Shown: one piece after another, positions 9,841 through 20,979 of the stretch
Position numbering within the stretch: position 1 is the first letter of the stretch
Layout: every line of letters begins with the position of its first letter
NCBI RefSeq assembly: GCF_000219625.1
Contig: NC_018218.1
Span: 2,790,001 to 2,854,000, forward strand
DNA length: 64,000 nt
Direction: 5' to 3'
From: Zymoseptoria tritici IPO323
Taxonomy: Eukaryota > Ascomycota > Dothideomycetes > Mycosphaerellales > Mycosphaerellaceae
Program-made: the position numbers and the translations under genes
Notes under the pieces: model-generated
What the model was told of the DNA's origin: nothing
The model's database searches: none
The model's input: the letters and a program-made list of their open reading frames with translations, nothing else

Positions 9841-10407
9841 GTTGTATGGTTGTATATAAAGTTCAGCGGTCCTGAAGCTTAAGATTCGAGTAAATCCGAA
9901 TTAGAGTTTGTGGAGCCTTGGCAATCCCGACCCTTTACAGAGTGAGAATAGGTAGGTAGCTTTCGCAAACACTTCTACCTTACCTCCGTGCTTCCGCTCA
10001 ACCTGCACCATCCAAGCCAACCGAGCAATAACTGCACGGCGAAGATTGCGCGGAAAATTGGAGAGATGTGCATTAGGATCGTTGCTCTCACGGTCTTGTC
10101 GGCAATGTGTCTCTACGTCTGGTTTGGAGTGTTGCAGTTTGAGCGGAAGGATGGAGGTACCCAAAACACCTTACATTCGATGCGATCAGGCGATTGAGTC
10201 TATATTCGAGGGCACTTGTCACGAAGGGATCGAATGCTAAATTGCTTCTGTTGATTTCTAGGTGAACACGTTATCAAGACAACTTACTGCACAACAGAAT
10301 CGCCATGCGGATTGACCGAACATGAATCGAGCAAATGGCTGTTCCTCGCTCTCCAGCCAGCTGGCCAGCAGCTGGCCATGAATGGCTTTGTCTACCTACC
10401 ACAGGAG
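9841..10407. other. Gene-poor junction between repeat block and kinase gene
   Basis: Composition returns to that of ordinary genes, without CTAG excess. Several short overlapping open frames occur but none shows a conserved domain or start context. This is the 3' flank of the kinase-like gene. Confidence 0.5.
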
Positions 10408-11490
10408 TCAATTCTTCAATTCCGGAAAGACCTTTTCGAGATCCCTGTCACTGACGACCTGAGCGTGCTGGTTGAAGTACGCAACGATCCTGGGAGGAAG
10501 TGGCTTGTACAGCTCTGTGCGTGCCTTCAAGGCTTGATCGCGTAGCTGAAGCAAGTGGTTCAAGAGACTCTCGTCAGCTTTCGCATCGTCCTTGTCCAAG
10601 GTCCAGCTCGACAACTCCTTCAGAGCATCTCTCAAGCGAACATCAGTCCGCAACAAGATCAGGAAAATCCTCTTGATGGCAATAATTGCCTCCTTCAAGT
10701 CCAGAGCTTGATGATCCACGCCACGATGTTTGACCGAGTGTATTTCATCCGTGGCTTTGCTTGCAACTTTCTGGGCGCTCCCAAAATCTACAAGAACCAC
10801 GCCAGGATAGTCTCGAAAGCTCACCTCCGTCGTTGATGGTGCTGTCCGGAACATGATGTTACGTCCTGCGACATCATTGTGTGCGTACTTCTGGCGATCG
10901 GGAGCAACTTTTCCCTTCTTTCCGTTGAAACCGCAATGCAATGTCAGCAACGCTTCGGCGAGCTCGAAGAGCATATGCCAGCACAGCCCGGCGGGTGGAG
11001 ACCGGCAGTAGCTGTCCTCGATGAACGTTGCAAACTGCGCCAGAGTTCTTCCGTTCAGCATCTCGAGAGTCAGCCAGGTATTCGACACGCTGTCTGCATC
11101 TATGAGATGAACGATGTTGGGACACGAGCTGTTGTTCAAGTACTGCAATGTCTGGATTTCGGTACGAAGGCCAAGCTTACCATGGAAGCCTGTGCTGGCC
11201 TTGGAGATCTTTGCAGCTTGTAGTCCGGCTCTGAGACGAGCCTTTGCTGCGGGGACTGCATTGGGGCTGGACGTCAACTCCGAGACGATTTGATCGGCAG
11301 TGGCTTTTGGAACGGAGGCATAGGCATGTCCATACGCGCCACTTCCGAGCTCTTTGATGATGTAGTGGTCGCGCTCGAACCTCCTGCGGTTGAACATTGT
11401 GATTGAGAAATTTAGAACTGTTGAGCTGCTTAGGCTGGGAACATACGCGTTGTATATCGAGGAGGGCAGCTCTTTGTTCACAATGTCCAT
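10408..11490 (-). CDS. Protein kinase-like protein with HND catalytic loop
   Basis: A 360-residue single-exon protein with the protein-kinase fold. Seen in the sequence: glycine loop at about residues 48-56 (LGSGAYGHAY), a hinge region ending LTLEMLNG, catalytic loop AHNDVAGRNI, and a VDFGSA metal-binding motif. The Asp of the catalytic loop and the following Asn are present, but the usual HRD Arg is Asn, so activation-loop control probably differs from standard kinases. The C-terminal lobe is short. A second Met at residue 32 (11397) begins directly before the kinase domain and may be the true start; then the palindrome at 11499-11520 lies about 100 bp upstream. Substrate and pathway are unknown. 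Confidence 0.8.
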   Translation of the reverse strand: MDIVNKELPSSIYNAYVPSLSSSTVLNFSITMFNRRRFERDHYIIKELGSGAYGHAYASVPKATADQIVSELTSSPNAVPAAKARLRAGLQAAKISKASTGFHGKLGLRTEIQTLQYLNNSSCPNIVHLIDADSVSNTWLTLEMLNGRTLAQFATFIEDSYCRSPPAGLCWHMLFELAEALLTLHCGFNGKKGKVAPDRQKYAHNDVAGRNIMFRTAPSTTEVSFRDYPGVVLVDFGSAQKVASKATDEIHSVKHRGVDHQALDLKEAIIAIKRIFLILLRTDVRLRDALKELSSWTLDKDDAKADESLLNHLLQLRDQALKARTELYKPLPPRIVAYFNQHAQVVSDRDLEKVFPELKN

Positions 11491-11498
11491 TGTTGTTC

Positions 11499-11520
11499 AG
11501 CATTGTTCGCGAACAATGCT
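11499..11520. promoter_or_regulatory. 22-bp perfect palindrome upstream of the kinase-like gene
   Basis: AGCATTGTTCG followed directly by its reverse complement. It sits 8 bases before the upstream start codon and about 100 bases before the alternative start of the minus-strand kinase gene. It could be a binding site for a dimeric regulator or a hairpin in the 5' leader. The regulatory role is inference from position. Confidence 0.5.
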
Positions 11521-12032
11521 CTTGTCGACCTGTACGAGGATACTCCATTCTGGGCTCCGTGCTCGAACCAACTCCAAGCACCGAAAACTCTTTGTTTGTA
11601 TTCGAAGCTGCCTCGCGCATGAAAACCTGCACCGTACACGGAGGGAGTCGAGAAAGTGCGATATTGGACTAAGAGTTGCGTGGTGCCTGAGGCATACCAT
11701 ACTAAGGTAATGGAAGTCATGCCTCTGCCCTTGTTCTTCACGTCGCACAGCTTCCTTCTTCTTCGCATCCTCTTTCACACCGCACTCTCAATGCATCGAC
11801 GCCTCCAAGAAGCCCCATCCAGTGCTGCCGTCCCCACCAAGCCGGCTGCTGCACAATGTTGCGCCAGCTGCAAGGCCAACCTGGCAATGGTTCATTACGG
11901 GAATTTGTCTTGTGTCGTCCCCTCACTTTGCGTTTCCGTCCGAGGGTCCCATTCAACCGTCCTTTGCAGGGAACATCGTGGTTGCTGATCCCGGGAGTTG
12001 GTATACAACCACGTCTGTATTTGTCACTACCT
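11521..12032. other. Intergenic, nothing recognised
   Basis: Several short overlapping open frames on both strands but no domain, repeat or conserved product. It is the upstream region of the kinase-like gene. Confidence 0.5.
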
Positions 12033-12158
12033 TGTCAAACTCTGGCTGAATGTCTTCAAGGTTACTTGCAATCATGGTCAATTCCTCTCTCAATCTGTCA
12101 AAGTCTGGCTAAATGTCTTCAAGGTTACCTGCAATCATGGTCAATCCTTCTCTCCCAA
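12033..12158. repeat. 63-bp tandem duplication
   Basis: Two copies, 12033-12095 and 12096-12158, both starting TGTCAAA and sharing ATGTCTTCAAGGTTAC. They differ at a handful of positions. The right copy ends only 10 bases before the target duplication of the element at 12178. Confidence 0.85.
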
Positions 12159-12177
12159 TACTTCTCCCCGCTCGCAT

Positions 12178-12581
12178 GGGAAATACTATCGACCGGCGCC
12201 CCAAACGCTAGTCACCGGCGCCTTCGAATATTAACTGTATATATACAGATCTATACGTTATCCTGGCGTCTGCGAAGATAAGCCGCAAAGCTGGCCTATG
12301 TCTAAGCCTTTATACCTCTCTAACACTCGTTTTATATGCTCCTTTTTCGAAGGGCGCGGCGCCCGACTGCCGGTCGCAGGCTCCCTAGGTCGCCGCGAGC
12401 TTTAACATAGTTTTGCGCTGCCTTTACACCTCGTCTTAAGAGAGTAGGTAGAGGGACAAAGACAGAGAGGCAATTCCGGAGATATTAAAGCGTTAGGCAG
12501 GCTAACAGATGCGTAAAAGACATCGAGATTTCGGTGGGCGCCGGTGATTAGCTTTTGGGGCGCCGGTCGATAGTATTTCCC
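12178..12581. mobile_element. Non-autonomous Mutator-type element (MITE-like), 404 bp
   Basis: The terminal inverted repeats are 45 bp (12178-12222 and 12537-12581) with two mismatches, starting GGGAAATACTATCGACCGGC. A perfect 9-bp direct repeat CGCTCGCAT flanks it at 12169-12177 and 12582-12590. Long inverted repeats with a 9-bp duplication are the mark of Mutator-like elements. There is no coding capacity. Its repeats do not match those of the autonomous MULE at 29902. It lies about 200 bp upstream of the GH3 start codon and so forms part of that promoter region. Confidence 0.85.
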
Positions 12582-12784
12582 CGCTCGCATTGCGTGGCGG
12601 CACATGGCCACCTGACTGAACGGACACGGACCTGCACGATCCGTATTGTACCCGAGCGATGCGACTCTTCATAGATGGCATAGATCAGGTGCTATAGATC
12701 AGGTTGACGGGGCAAGTATTGTACATTCCTCTTCCTTTGCTCCTCCGTCCATCCATCGTTGTGTAATCGCTATATGTCTTTGCA

Positions 12785-15700
12785 ATGAAAGTGAACTTTC
12801 TACGTCCGGCCTCGTGGCTCTTGACTCTGCCAACGGCGTTCACCCTGGGAGTTCCGCGGGACGCCTCGAATGGCGTTCAGTACACTGCTTCGAACAAGAC
12901 CGCGTTTATTGAAAACTTGGTGGCCCAGATGACGGTGCCGGAGATGGGCAAGTCTCAATCACATACCGGAGCTCTTGAAGTCGCTACTAACGGCACCAGT
13001 CATGCAGCTGTATCTTTTCTTCGCGGACGATGCGGTTGGGCCTGAGTCCAACAACGAGCTCTATGGTACAATCGCCCATCGACCAATTCTCCTTCCAAGC
13101 CTGACCATTTCAACTTCCAGACCACGCTCTTCACCTTGCACCCGACGCTGGTATTGGAGTCGTTCACGACTGGTACCCTTTGAACAAGACCCAAGTCAAT
13201 TCTCTCCAGGCACTCGATCTCCAGAACTCGCGACTCAAGATCCCATTTATGCACATTGGTGAATGTCTTCACGGCGTCGGTTCTTTCCAACAGTCCATGT
13301 TTCCTCAGGCACTGGCATTGTCGTCTTCTTGGGACGTGGACTTGGTCTACCGAGTGGGACGTGCCATTGGAACCGAAGCCAGGTCCATTGGGATACATGC
13401 CTGCCTCAGCCCTGTTCTAGACATCTGTCGAGACTCTCGATGGGGTAGGTGTCAGGAAGACTGGGGAGAGGATCACATCTTGACCAGTCATATGGGAGTT
13501 GCGTATGCGTCTGGTTTATCCAAGAATGGATCTTGGGGAGATTCCGATGCGGTCGTTCCGGTCATGAAACATTTCGCTGCTCATGGAGCCCCTCAATCGG
13601 GACTTAACGCTGGCCCATGGATGGGTTATGGAAATCGCGAGGTCAGGGAGAATCTCTTGGTGCCGTTCAAGGCCGCGATTGACCTTGGGGGTGTTCGAGG
13701 GGTGATGATGTCGTACAACGAGATCGACGATGTGCCATCCGCCGTCAATCCTATGCTGTATGATGCGCTCGCGGATTGGGGTTACGATGGCTTCATCATT
13801 GCGGATGACAAAGGTGAACGCAGCGGGATTGAAGCAATCCGAGCTATCGCTGACGATTGATGACAGGCATGTCAGAGCTCGAGTACGTCCATATGGTGGC
13901 CGATTCGCCCACCGATACGATCGGTCAGTGGTTCAACGCAGGTGGCATGATTGAATACTATGACTATCCTTTGGAGACGTACATGAATGTGAGTGACTGG
14001 CGATCCAAAGCGAATGAGGAGCATACTAAGGCAACATACAGTCCACACAGTCACTCGTCGAAAGTGGCACTGTTACACTTGCGACGCTACAAGCAAAGAT
14101 ACGCTCCGTCTTGAGTGTTAAATGGGATCTTGGATTGTTCGAGGATCCGTTCATACCAGAGGACGTCGATCCTCAAGCGATCTCAGATGCACATGTCCCG
14201 TTGACCCTCGAAGCTGCCCACAAATCTATAGTACTCCTGGAGAACCGGAACTCGACGCTTCCGCTCAGTTTGGAAAGCGGGCAGTTGAAGAAAGTGGCCT
14301 TGGTCGGGCCATTTACCGACACACTGAACTACGGCGACTACGCCGGACAGTTCGGACGGTACCCTGTGGCACACTCGTCGACTATACAGGAAGGCATTCT
14401 ACAGACGCTGGAAGAGACTAGTTCGAATATCGAGTTCGTCACCGCCTGGGGTGCGAATACATGGCTGTACAACGGACAATACCCTATCCCTGGGTATCAT
14501 CTCTGCACTCCAGGTGGTATCCATGGCGGGTTACAGGCGACATATTTCGCCGGCGTCAACTTCACCGAACCACTAGTCCGTGCCACGGAAGTCCCGGTGC
14601 GAGATTGGGGCCTGTACCCACCTCCCGGACTGCCCTCGAACAACTTCAGCGCGATCTGGGAAGGCCACCTGACCGTGCCCGTTTCTACACCGACTGAAGG
14701 TTGGCTTGGGGTAGCGATTGCGTCGAACAGCACAGCGAGACTCTACATCGACGACCAGCAGCTTGTCGATGTACCGCTGACGACAGATGGAAACATCTTA
14801 TCCAACATTCCTTCTCGGAAGTATAGCATGGTCAATGGTACAGCAGCGCCTCCAGGCTCAATGCCGTTCACTTTCGTCCCCGGAGCAACGCACAAAGTCA
14901 GGCTGGAATTTCAGTCCTGGAATCTCTACCAGAAAGTCGCAAACTACAACTCTCTCAACGCTCAAGTTCTGTTGTTCTGGAACCTAGTTGACAGAGCCAG
15001 TCCTACATCAGCCGTGGAAAAAGCCGTAGGGATTGCTCGAGAGGCAGATGTCATTGTCCTCGCCGTCGGAGCAGGCTGGGATTCTGATGGCGAGAATGGT
15101 GATCGAGCAACGATGGGTCTTTCCCCGAACCAAACTCTCCTCACTCAAGCCATTATGGATATCGGGAAACCAGTAGTCCTCATCCTGGAAGGTGGCAGAC
15201 CATTCGCCATCCCGCAGTTCTACGACCATACTTCCTGCGCGGCGGTACTTAGCACGGGATTCGGCGGACAGAGCGCAGGACGAGCGATAGCAGACGTGCT
15301 CTTCGGCGCTTTCAATCCCGGAGGCAGAGTCACACTCACGGTCCCTGTCGATGTGGGACAGATGCCGGTGTTCTACAACTTCAAAGCTTCCAAGGCGTTG
15401 CAATCTTATACTGACATGGACGTCGCTCCGGCGTATCCCTTTGGATATGGCTTGAGCTACACAAACTTCACGACGTCCTCTTTTGCAGCCTCCTCTTCTG
15501 GCGCGGCCGCGACCTTCACAGCAGACTCGGAGATCACATTCTCGCTCACTGTCACCAATAACGGGCCCGTGGCAGGCTCGTATGTTCCGCAAGTGTACCT
15601 TCTTCAGCGCGTGTCGTCGATCTCGAGACCGGTCAAGCAGCTGGTCGGTTTCGCGCGGGTGTACCTCGAACCCATGGAGTCCAGATCTGTGAACATCGAG

Positions 15701-15841
15701 CTCGAGGTGGATCGTTATCTCAAAATACTGAACAGGAAGAATGAGTGGGAGGTTGAGAAAGGGAACTATACCTTCGCGCTAATGGAGAATGGTGGCCCGC
15801 ATGCGGGGACAGAGAAGAACGTGACGATGCAGTGCGTTTAG
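12785..15841 (+). CDS. Secreted GH3 beta-glucosidase/xylosidase-type enzyme with PA14 domain
   Basis: Five exons: 12785-12947, 13000-13065, 13121-13813, 13867-13988, 14051-15841, giving 944 residues. Intron 1 is GC-AG with donor GCAAGT; all junctions keep frame and conserved sequence. An N-terminal hydrophobic segment (MKVNFLRPASWLLTLPTAFT) is a likely signal peptide. The GH3 barrel covers about residues 50-340, with the probable nucleophile Asp305 in GFIIADD. A GH3 C-terminal sandwich follows, interrupted by a PA14 domain at about 500-650, and a fibronectin-III-like domain closes the protein. The family removes terminal beta-linked sugars from plant or fungal wall oligosaccharides outside the cell; exact substrate is not decided by sequence. 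The MITE-like element ends about 200 bp upstream. Confidence 0.9.
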
Positions 15842-16083
15842 GAAGGAGTAGTGCTTTTTGAAGCAGGCTTGAGCTCGTCTCGACCAGGTGCTGTCAAGAG
15901 CAGCAGCATCATTGTCAAAGGTAGTAGGTATTGTTCGCTAATCTATCAAAGGGGTATATCAACATCTCATCGCCACCAACGCGTGCGACAGTCCAGCAGC
16001 ACGATAGTCCAAGCAGCGACCTCCAAGACTCTATCGAGGATCAAGGCCACAAGCTCGAGAACCTCTACCACGGCCGTATGCTC

Positions 16084-17547
16084 CTACACACGTGCCTCCG
16101 CCGCGTGCCTCTCCTTCTCCCGCATCGGAGTTGAGTCGCTTCCTGATTGAGTCTGTCGTATTTCCGAATCTGTATCCTGATCTGCTCCTAATGCTGCCAA
16201 CTGGGCAGCTGTCGGCGGCACTCCTTCCACTTTCTTGACTCTGCGCCCCTCTATGTAGCTGACGATACCCCCAATCCCGGCAATACCGCAAGCTAGAGCG
16301 ACAAAGAGACCGGTACTCCAGGAGGGTCGTTCGATGCGGTTCATGCCCCACATGAAGCCGCAGAGACAGGCTTGAAAGAAGGTGTTCCAGACTTGACACC
16401 AGATAAAGAAGTCGGCTTTCCAGATCGCGGTTGGAGGAGCGCGATGGCCAGTTGGAGGATCGATAGGTCGTTTTGACTCTGGCAGTGGAATCCTGAGATC
16501 GTCGTATAGGCTGCCGCTCTCGAGTTCTGCAGATGTGGTTGACGATGCTGTCTGTGGTGCGGCGTGTTCGGCACCAAGCTCACAATCCAAGGTATCTGAG
16601 CCTGGAAGCCGAAACCAGTTGCGATAGTGGCCAGCCAGTTTTCGCAGTGGTTGCATCTTCTTTGCCTTTCCATGCTTCCGTTCACTGATCATGCGGTAGG
16701 CCATGATGTAGTATAGATCGCGGAATCTCCAAGGAATGAGACCGAAGCCCGTAACACAGAATAGAGCGTTGAGCGTTTGGCTGTTGTATTCGATCCACCT
16801 CCTACGCGCGGAATCGATGTGATTGCAGTCGTAGACCCACCCTTGCTCCGAATCGTCGGCCCAGCACATTGCTGGAGCGGCACCACATAGCAATAGGAAG
16901 AGCATGCCACCCCATGCGACGACGTTGAGTCCGTATAAGGTCACCAAGAACCCGACGGGCGTAAGGAACCACTTCCAGAAGCCTCGCAGTGCGTTCGCGG
17001 TTGAGGTTTTCCACGGGAGCTTCGGCGGCGGAACATAGCCATTTGTATACACTCGTTGCCTCTTCTTCAGATTCACCGGTTCCTCCGCCGACTCATGCTC
17101 TGATATCCTCAGCTCGCCCGCCTTCTTCGAGGAGATCCCAGCACCGCTACCGTCCAGATTCCCAACAGACTTCACAGGCTGGGACTCGGTCACGTCCACA
17201 TTCGTCTTCTCTTCGCTCAGTGGTGGGAAAGCTTCCAATCCTCCTCCGCGATGCCCGTGTCCATCGAACTCTTTTGACTCGCGCGATAATCTGATCGATC
17301 GTCGGTTGTTGCTATAACTTCGATCCCGACTTCTTCGACCCTCTGCACTGCCACTCCGGATATCGTCGATACTCGGTGCCGAAGCTGTCACATCCGCTGT
17401 CGCAGCCAGAAATCCAGGGGGAAGATCTTGGTTGAGGACTTTCTCTGTTGCAGATCGTACGCTCCGGGCGACGCTGGAGGCTGTACCAGCTCGGGCGCGT
17501 CCTGTAATTGTCGCATTGTCCGCTGGCGGCGATCGGGGCGTCGCCAT
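16084..17547 (-). CDS. DUF2985 integral membrane protein
   Basis: About 487 residues from the Met at 17547 (MATPRSP...); an in-frame Met at 17604 is possible but less likely. The first 180 residues are Ser/Arg-rich and disordered. Then come a conserved PWKTSTANALRGFWKWF segment, two membrane spans enclosing a Cys/Trp loop, a conserved SARRRWIEYNSQTLNALFC segment, a cytoplasmic linker, and two further spans near the C-terminus (WCQVWNTFFQACLCGFMWG and the Gly/Ile-rich span). This is the layout of the fungal DUF2985 family, whose function is unknown. The end carries an acidic/basic tail. Next gene upstream on the same strand is AFI1. Confidence 0.85.
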   Translation of the reverse strand: MATPRSPPADNATITGRARAGTASSVARSVRSATEKVLNQDLPPGFLAATADVTASAPSIDDIRSGSAEGRRSRDRSYSNNRRSIRLSRESKEFDGHGHRGGGLEAFPPLSEEKTNVDVTESQPVKSVGNLDGSGAGISSKKAGELRISEHESAEEPVNLKKRQRVYTNGYVPPPKLPWKTSTANALRGFWKWFLTPVGFLVTLYGLNVVAWGGMLFLLLCGAAPAMCWADDSEQGWVYDCNHIDSARRRWIEYNSQTLNALFCVTGFGLIPWRFRDLYYIMAYRMISERKHGKAKKMQPLRKLAGHYRNWFRLPGSDTLDCELGAEHAAPQTASSTTSAELESGSLYDDLRIPLPESKRPIDPPTGHRAPPTAIWKADFFIWCQVWNTFFQACLCGFMWGMNRIERPSWSTGLFVALACGIAGIGGIVSYIEGRRVKKVEGVPPTAAQLAALGADQDTDSEIRQTQSGSDSTPMREKERHAAEARV

Positions 17548-18092
17548 GATGAATAAAATTGTCGAGAGGGATGCTGCATTGGCAGAACGAGCTCTCAAGT
17601 CCAAAGCGTCGCCTCACTCCCCACGAACATTGTCGCCTAGACGTTCTGGCCAACGCCTTTCAAGGCGGGCGCAGGCTGCAGCGTTTCGGGGTGACGAAGT
17701 GCCATGGCCAGAACCATGAAACCTTCTAGAGATTGGCATTGGCACTTGGCTCGGTGGAAATCTATATCGGCGCATCGATAGATGTGCAGACTCGGCCGTG
17801 AAGCTGTTGCGCGGCTTCTGCGAGGAGCGACTTTTGTGTAACATCATCTCACCTTGACAGTGGATCGAAAAGTGAGATCTGATCTGCTTGTGTGAGACGA
17901 ATGAAGGGTCCAACGTGTCGTGCCGGAGAAGTGCCGTCGTACTTCGCATATATGGAGTTGAATATATTGTTAGCGAAGACCAGGTTACGGTGTTTTTCCT
18001 ACTGGGAATGACCTCAATCGAATCTGAGGTATCATCATAAACTCATCTGCCCTAGTCGTGTCTTCTCGTCGTCAATACCTTATCTCAATACC
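17548..18092. other. Intergenic between AFI1 and the DUF2985 gene
   Basis: 545 bp holding the AFI1 3' flank and the DUF2985 promoter, both genes on the minus strand. Only short overlapping open frames without domains. Confidence 0.5.
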
Positions 18093-20618
18093 TCAGCTCA
18101 CACTGCTGCCTGACCCTTCCAGCTTCTCCAATCGCTCCATCTTCTGGTTCATGACGCGTTCCCATCCTATACGAACGTATCTGCCCAGCGTGTTCCAGAA
18201 ATGCCTGCCAGCCTCGTGCTCGCGGATACGGCCCAGCAGCTCAGCAACATGCTCGCGAACGTCCGTCCGAGGATGGAACAGACCCATGCCTATATACAGC
18301 AAACCCGGGGTTTGCCCACTGCCCGAACCGGTGGCCTTGTTCTCCCATATTGCGTTCGCAACGACAGCAAGCAGCTGACTGATCTCCTGATCCGATCGAA
18401 TAGCGCCGCATAGTGCTAGGTAGATATTCGCGCTCTGCTCGTGGCCCAGACGCAGCTTGGCGAGTTTGTCGTGCAAGTGTTGCAAGTCCAGATGTTTGAC
18501 CGGACGATACACGTAAAACGCTGCCAGATCCTGGATGAAGTTGTAGTAACTTCGAGTGTTGCGCCAGCCTTCGATTCGAGTTGAGTTCGCCGCAAGCTCG
18601 TTGTTCTTGCTCTGCACCGTAGGCCACACGTAGCCATGGCCCGTGACTTCCAGAGGCAGCTGATCTGATAGCCTCTCACCTGGGCTGGCCAACGGTGAGG
18701 TGTCTGACGAGAAGCTACCGTTCGTCGGACTATCCGGATTGTGGATGTGCAGCGCACTCGCGCCATAGACGGTCTCCTCAAAACTTGACGCAAGACGTGT
18801 AAACTTTCCGACCCATTTCCTAAACTTACTCCTTATCGCTAATTCTCCATGTCGGTCATTGATTGCAGCCAATACACTCGTCATGAACGCTGCATCACCA
18901 GTCGCATCGCCACTCATGTTGGTCGGGACGGGATTACCACCGAGACCTGCTGAGAGACTAGCTCCGGCGCTGACGAGGGACGAGATTCCGGTCGATCCAT
19001 TGGCAGCCGAATTGAGGTTATGAGTGGTTTGATGAAAGAAGGCCACGCCTTCAGTCAGCGGTGCTTGGTCAATCGTGTTGGAGATTCGCATTCTGCCGGT
19101 GCTCAGATCACAGAGCAGATCCCACCACTCTGTCTTCAACGAGAACGCTGGATTTGTTACGCCAGCGATGAAACCAGGCACCTTGAGGAGGTCGTCGATC
19201 TTGGTAAGATCGGTATATGGAAAGGCGTGACGAGTGAAGCCTCGTAGCAGACCCCCCGACGCGAGAGCACATGCAGCCAGGACCGCTTCGGCGACCTCGG
19301 AGCTCGGTAGATTGTGACCCAGAAATATGACTCTCTTTTGCGTAATAAGAGCATTCAAAAGAACGATGATTGGATGCGTTGAGGGGCCTGAAGTGGTGAG
19401 ATGTGGATGTGTAGGAGCGAACGGTACTGAAGAGGTGGTGTGAGGCGTGCTGAATGTGGTGATCAACTTGATGAGGCTGAAGTCACCGACGGTCTCCGGG
19501 CTGATAGCCGTCGGGACCTTGACCGGGACAGGAACGTTGGCGTAATGAACAACGCTTTCGAACTCATGGGTATCTCGAGGAAGTCCATATCGCACTCGTT
19601 GCTGGAGTTGTCCAGCGCCAGTCTGTTCCAAAGGCGACATCGGACCAGCATGATCCAGACCCTCTGACATTCGCTGTGCTATAATCGCTTCGAATTTCTC
19701 CAAGAATAGGTCCTTTGCATCGCTGCCTTGAAGAATGGACTTTTCCAGGTAGTTCAGTCGTGGCAAGAGGGAGAGATCCATGCTGTTGACAGCCTCATAG
19801 AGACTGGCCAGCGTCTCGATTTGTGGGCTCGCAAAGTACTGCTCCAGTGCCAGGAGCAGCAAAGGCTTGTATATGTGTAAGAATGAATGCCTCGTGCATA
19901 TTGCCATGGCCTTGACAACAGCACCTCGTTTGACCGTGTTGTCCTGTTTCGTGTTGACCAGATTGAGCACATATACCAATGGTGGCCCGTCCAAACTCAT
20001 CTCATCCTCGGACTCATCCTCATCATCGAAGTCTGATTCCTCATCCTCCTCTGTCTCTGTCCCTGCACCTGCTTCTGCATCATCTCCTTGTTCTTCCAAT
20101 TTCCTCCGCCGACCTCTTCTTCGTCGCCCCGACTCTTGATCCTCATCCTCCACTCCCGCGTCCTTGTGTAAGAAGAAGATGGTCCAGTCTTGACTTCGTA
20201 CATGCGCCTGATCAGGCAACATCAGCTCCGCCAGCATGCTCTCGTCGCCGCCCACGGGGCTAGGATATTGGTGCTCCATGATACTGCCCCGATCTATGTC
20301 GAACGAGGCGACCAAGATGTATTCCACATGTTTCTCTCCGTCCGGTGGGTATTGCGACTTGATCGGTTTCTGGGCTTGTCGTTGAACAGTCTTCTCCGGT
20401 GAACGGAAGAATCCATTTGGCGAGACTTCACTCCGGGTGTCAGACGAGGCTCCAACATTGGCGGTAGAATCACTGTCGCGGGTCGAGTTCGATCCGGGAC
20501 GACCGCTAGATGTGAAGGACTGCTGGAAAGATGGGTGTCGCGTTCGGGACGAGCTGCCGCTGGAGTTGGTGTTAGGTCGCATGGGTAGCACGGTCGCCAT
20601 GATGGTCGGACGTTGCAC
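18093..20618 (-). CDS. AFI1: Afi1-like Arf3-interacting polarity protein (DENN-type)
   Basis: 841 residues, one exon. The N-terminus is a Ser-rich tail; at about residue 95 the conserved Afi1 docking segment starts ([24 protein letters not shown]). A long acidic, Glu/Asp-rich insert follows at about 155-205. The central and C-terminal parts match the SPA (stabilisation of polarity axis) domain, including the motif [20 protein letters not shown]. In yeast Afi1 anchors the small GTPase Arf3 to the plasma membrane and helps set the polarity axis; a DENN-like role in vesicle traffic is inferred here. A second Met at residue 7 is an equally good start. It is divergent from the EF-hand gene at 20980. 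Confidence 0.88.
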   Translation of the reverse strand: MQRPTIMATVLPMRPNTNSSGSSSRTRHPSFQQSFTSSGRPGSNSTRDSDSTANVGASSDTRSEVSPNGFFRSPEKTVQRQAQKPIKSQYPPDGEKHVEYILVASFDIDRGSIMEHQYPSPVGGDESMLAELMLPDQAHVRSQDWTIFFLHKDAGVEDEDQESGRRRRGRRRKLEEQGDDAEAGAGTETEEDEESDFDDEDESEDEMSLDGPPLVYVLNLVNTKQDNTVKRGAVVKAMAICTRHSFLHIYKPLLLLALEQYFASPQIETLASLYEAVNSMDLSLLPRLNYLEKSILQGSDAKDLFLEKFEAIIAQRMSEGLDHAGPMSPLEQTGAGQLQQRVRYGLPRDTHEFESVVHYANVPVPVKVPTAISPETVGDFSLIKLITTFSTPHTTSSVPFAPTHPHLTTSGPSTHPIIVLLNALITQKRVIFLGHNLPSSEVAEAVLAACALASGGLLRGFTRHAFPYTDLTKIDDLLKVPGFIAGVTNPAFSLKTEWWDLLCDLSTGRMRISNTIDQAPLTEGVAFFHQTTHNLNSAANGSTGISSLVSAGASLSAGLGGNPVPTNMSGDATGDAAFMTSVLAAINDRHGELAIRSKFRKWVGKFTRLASSFEETVYGASALHIHNPDSPTNGSFSSDTSPLASPGERLSDQLPLEVTGHGYVWPTVQSKNNELAANSTRIEGWRNTRSYYNFIQDLAAFYVYRPVKHLDLQHLHDKLAKLRLGHEQSANIYLALCGAIRSDQEISQLLAVVANAIWENKATGSGSGQTPGLLYIGMGLFHPRTDVREHVAELLGRIREHEAGRHFWNTLGRYVRIGWERVMNQKMERLEKLEGSGSSVS

Positions 20619-20979
20619 GACGTTCTAATGCTTGTATTCCCGCGGTTGCGACATCATCGTGATCTCGTCTGCGCCATCGTGAGTTTGTCGAGCGAGTCCC
20701 GATCAAAGCATCCCATATGTTGGCTGTCGTTGGGAGGTCGTTCGCAAAACCCCTGCAGTAGCTCGACTCGCGGGAGGAAAATCCGGGGAAGCGTTGCTCA
20801 GTCGCTTTGATCGTTGTTGACAATCGCAAACACTGCTCTGGCTCGAACTTTACAACATTCGGCCTTCGATACGCCATACCACAGCAACATGGTACGTGAA
20901 TGATCATCTCACAAGTGATAGCGGGTAATCTACAGGCTAATTTATTCGACAGTCTTCAACTCCAAACCGACTGTCCGCC

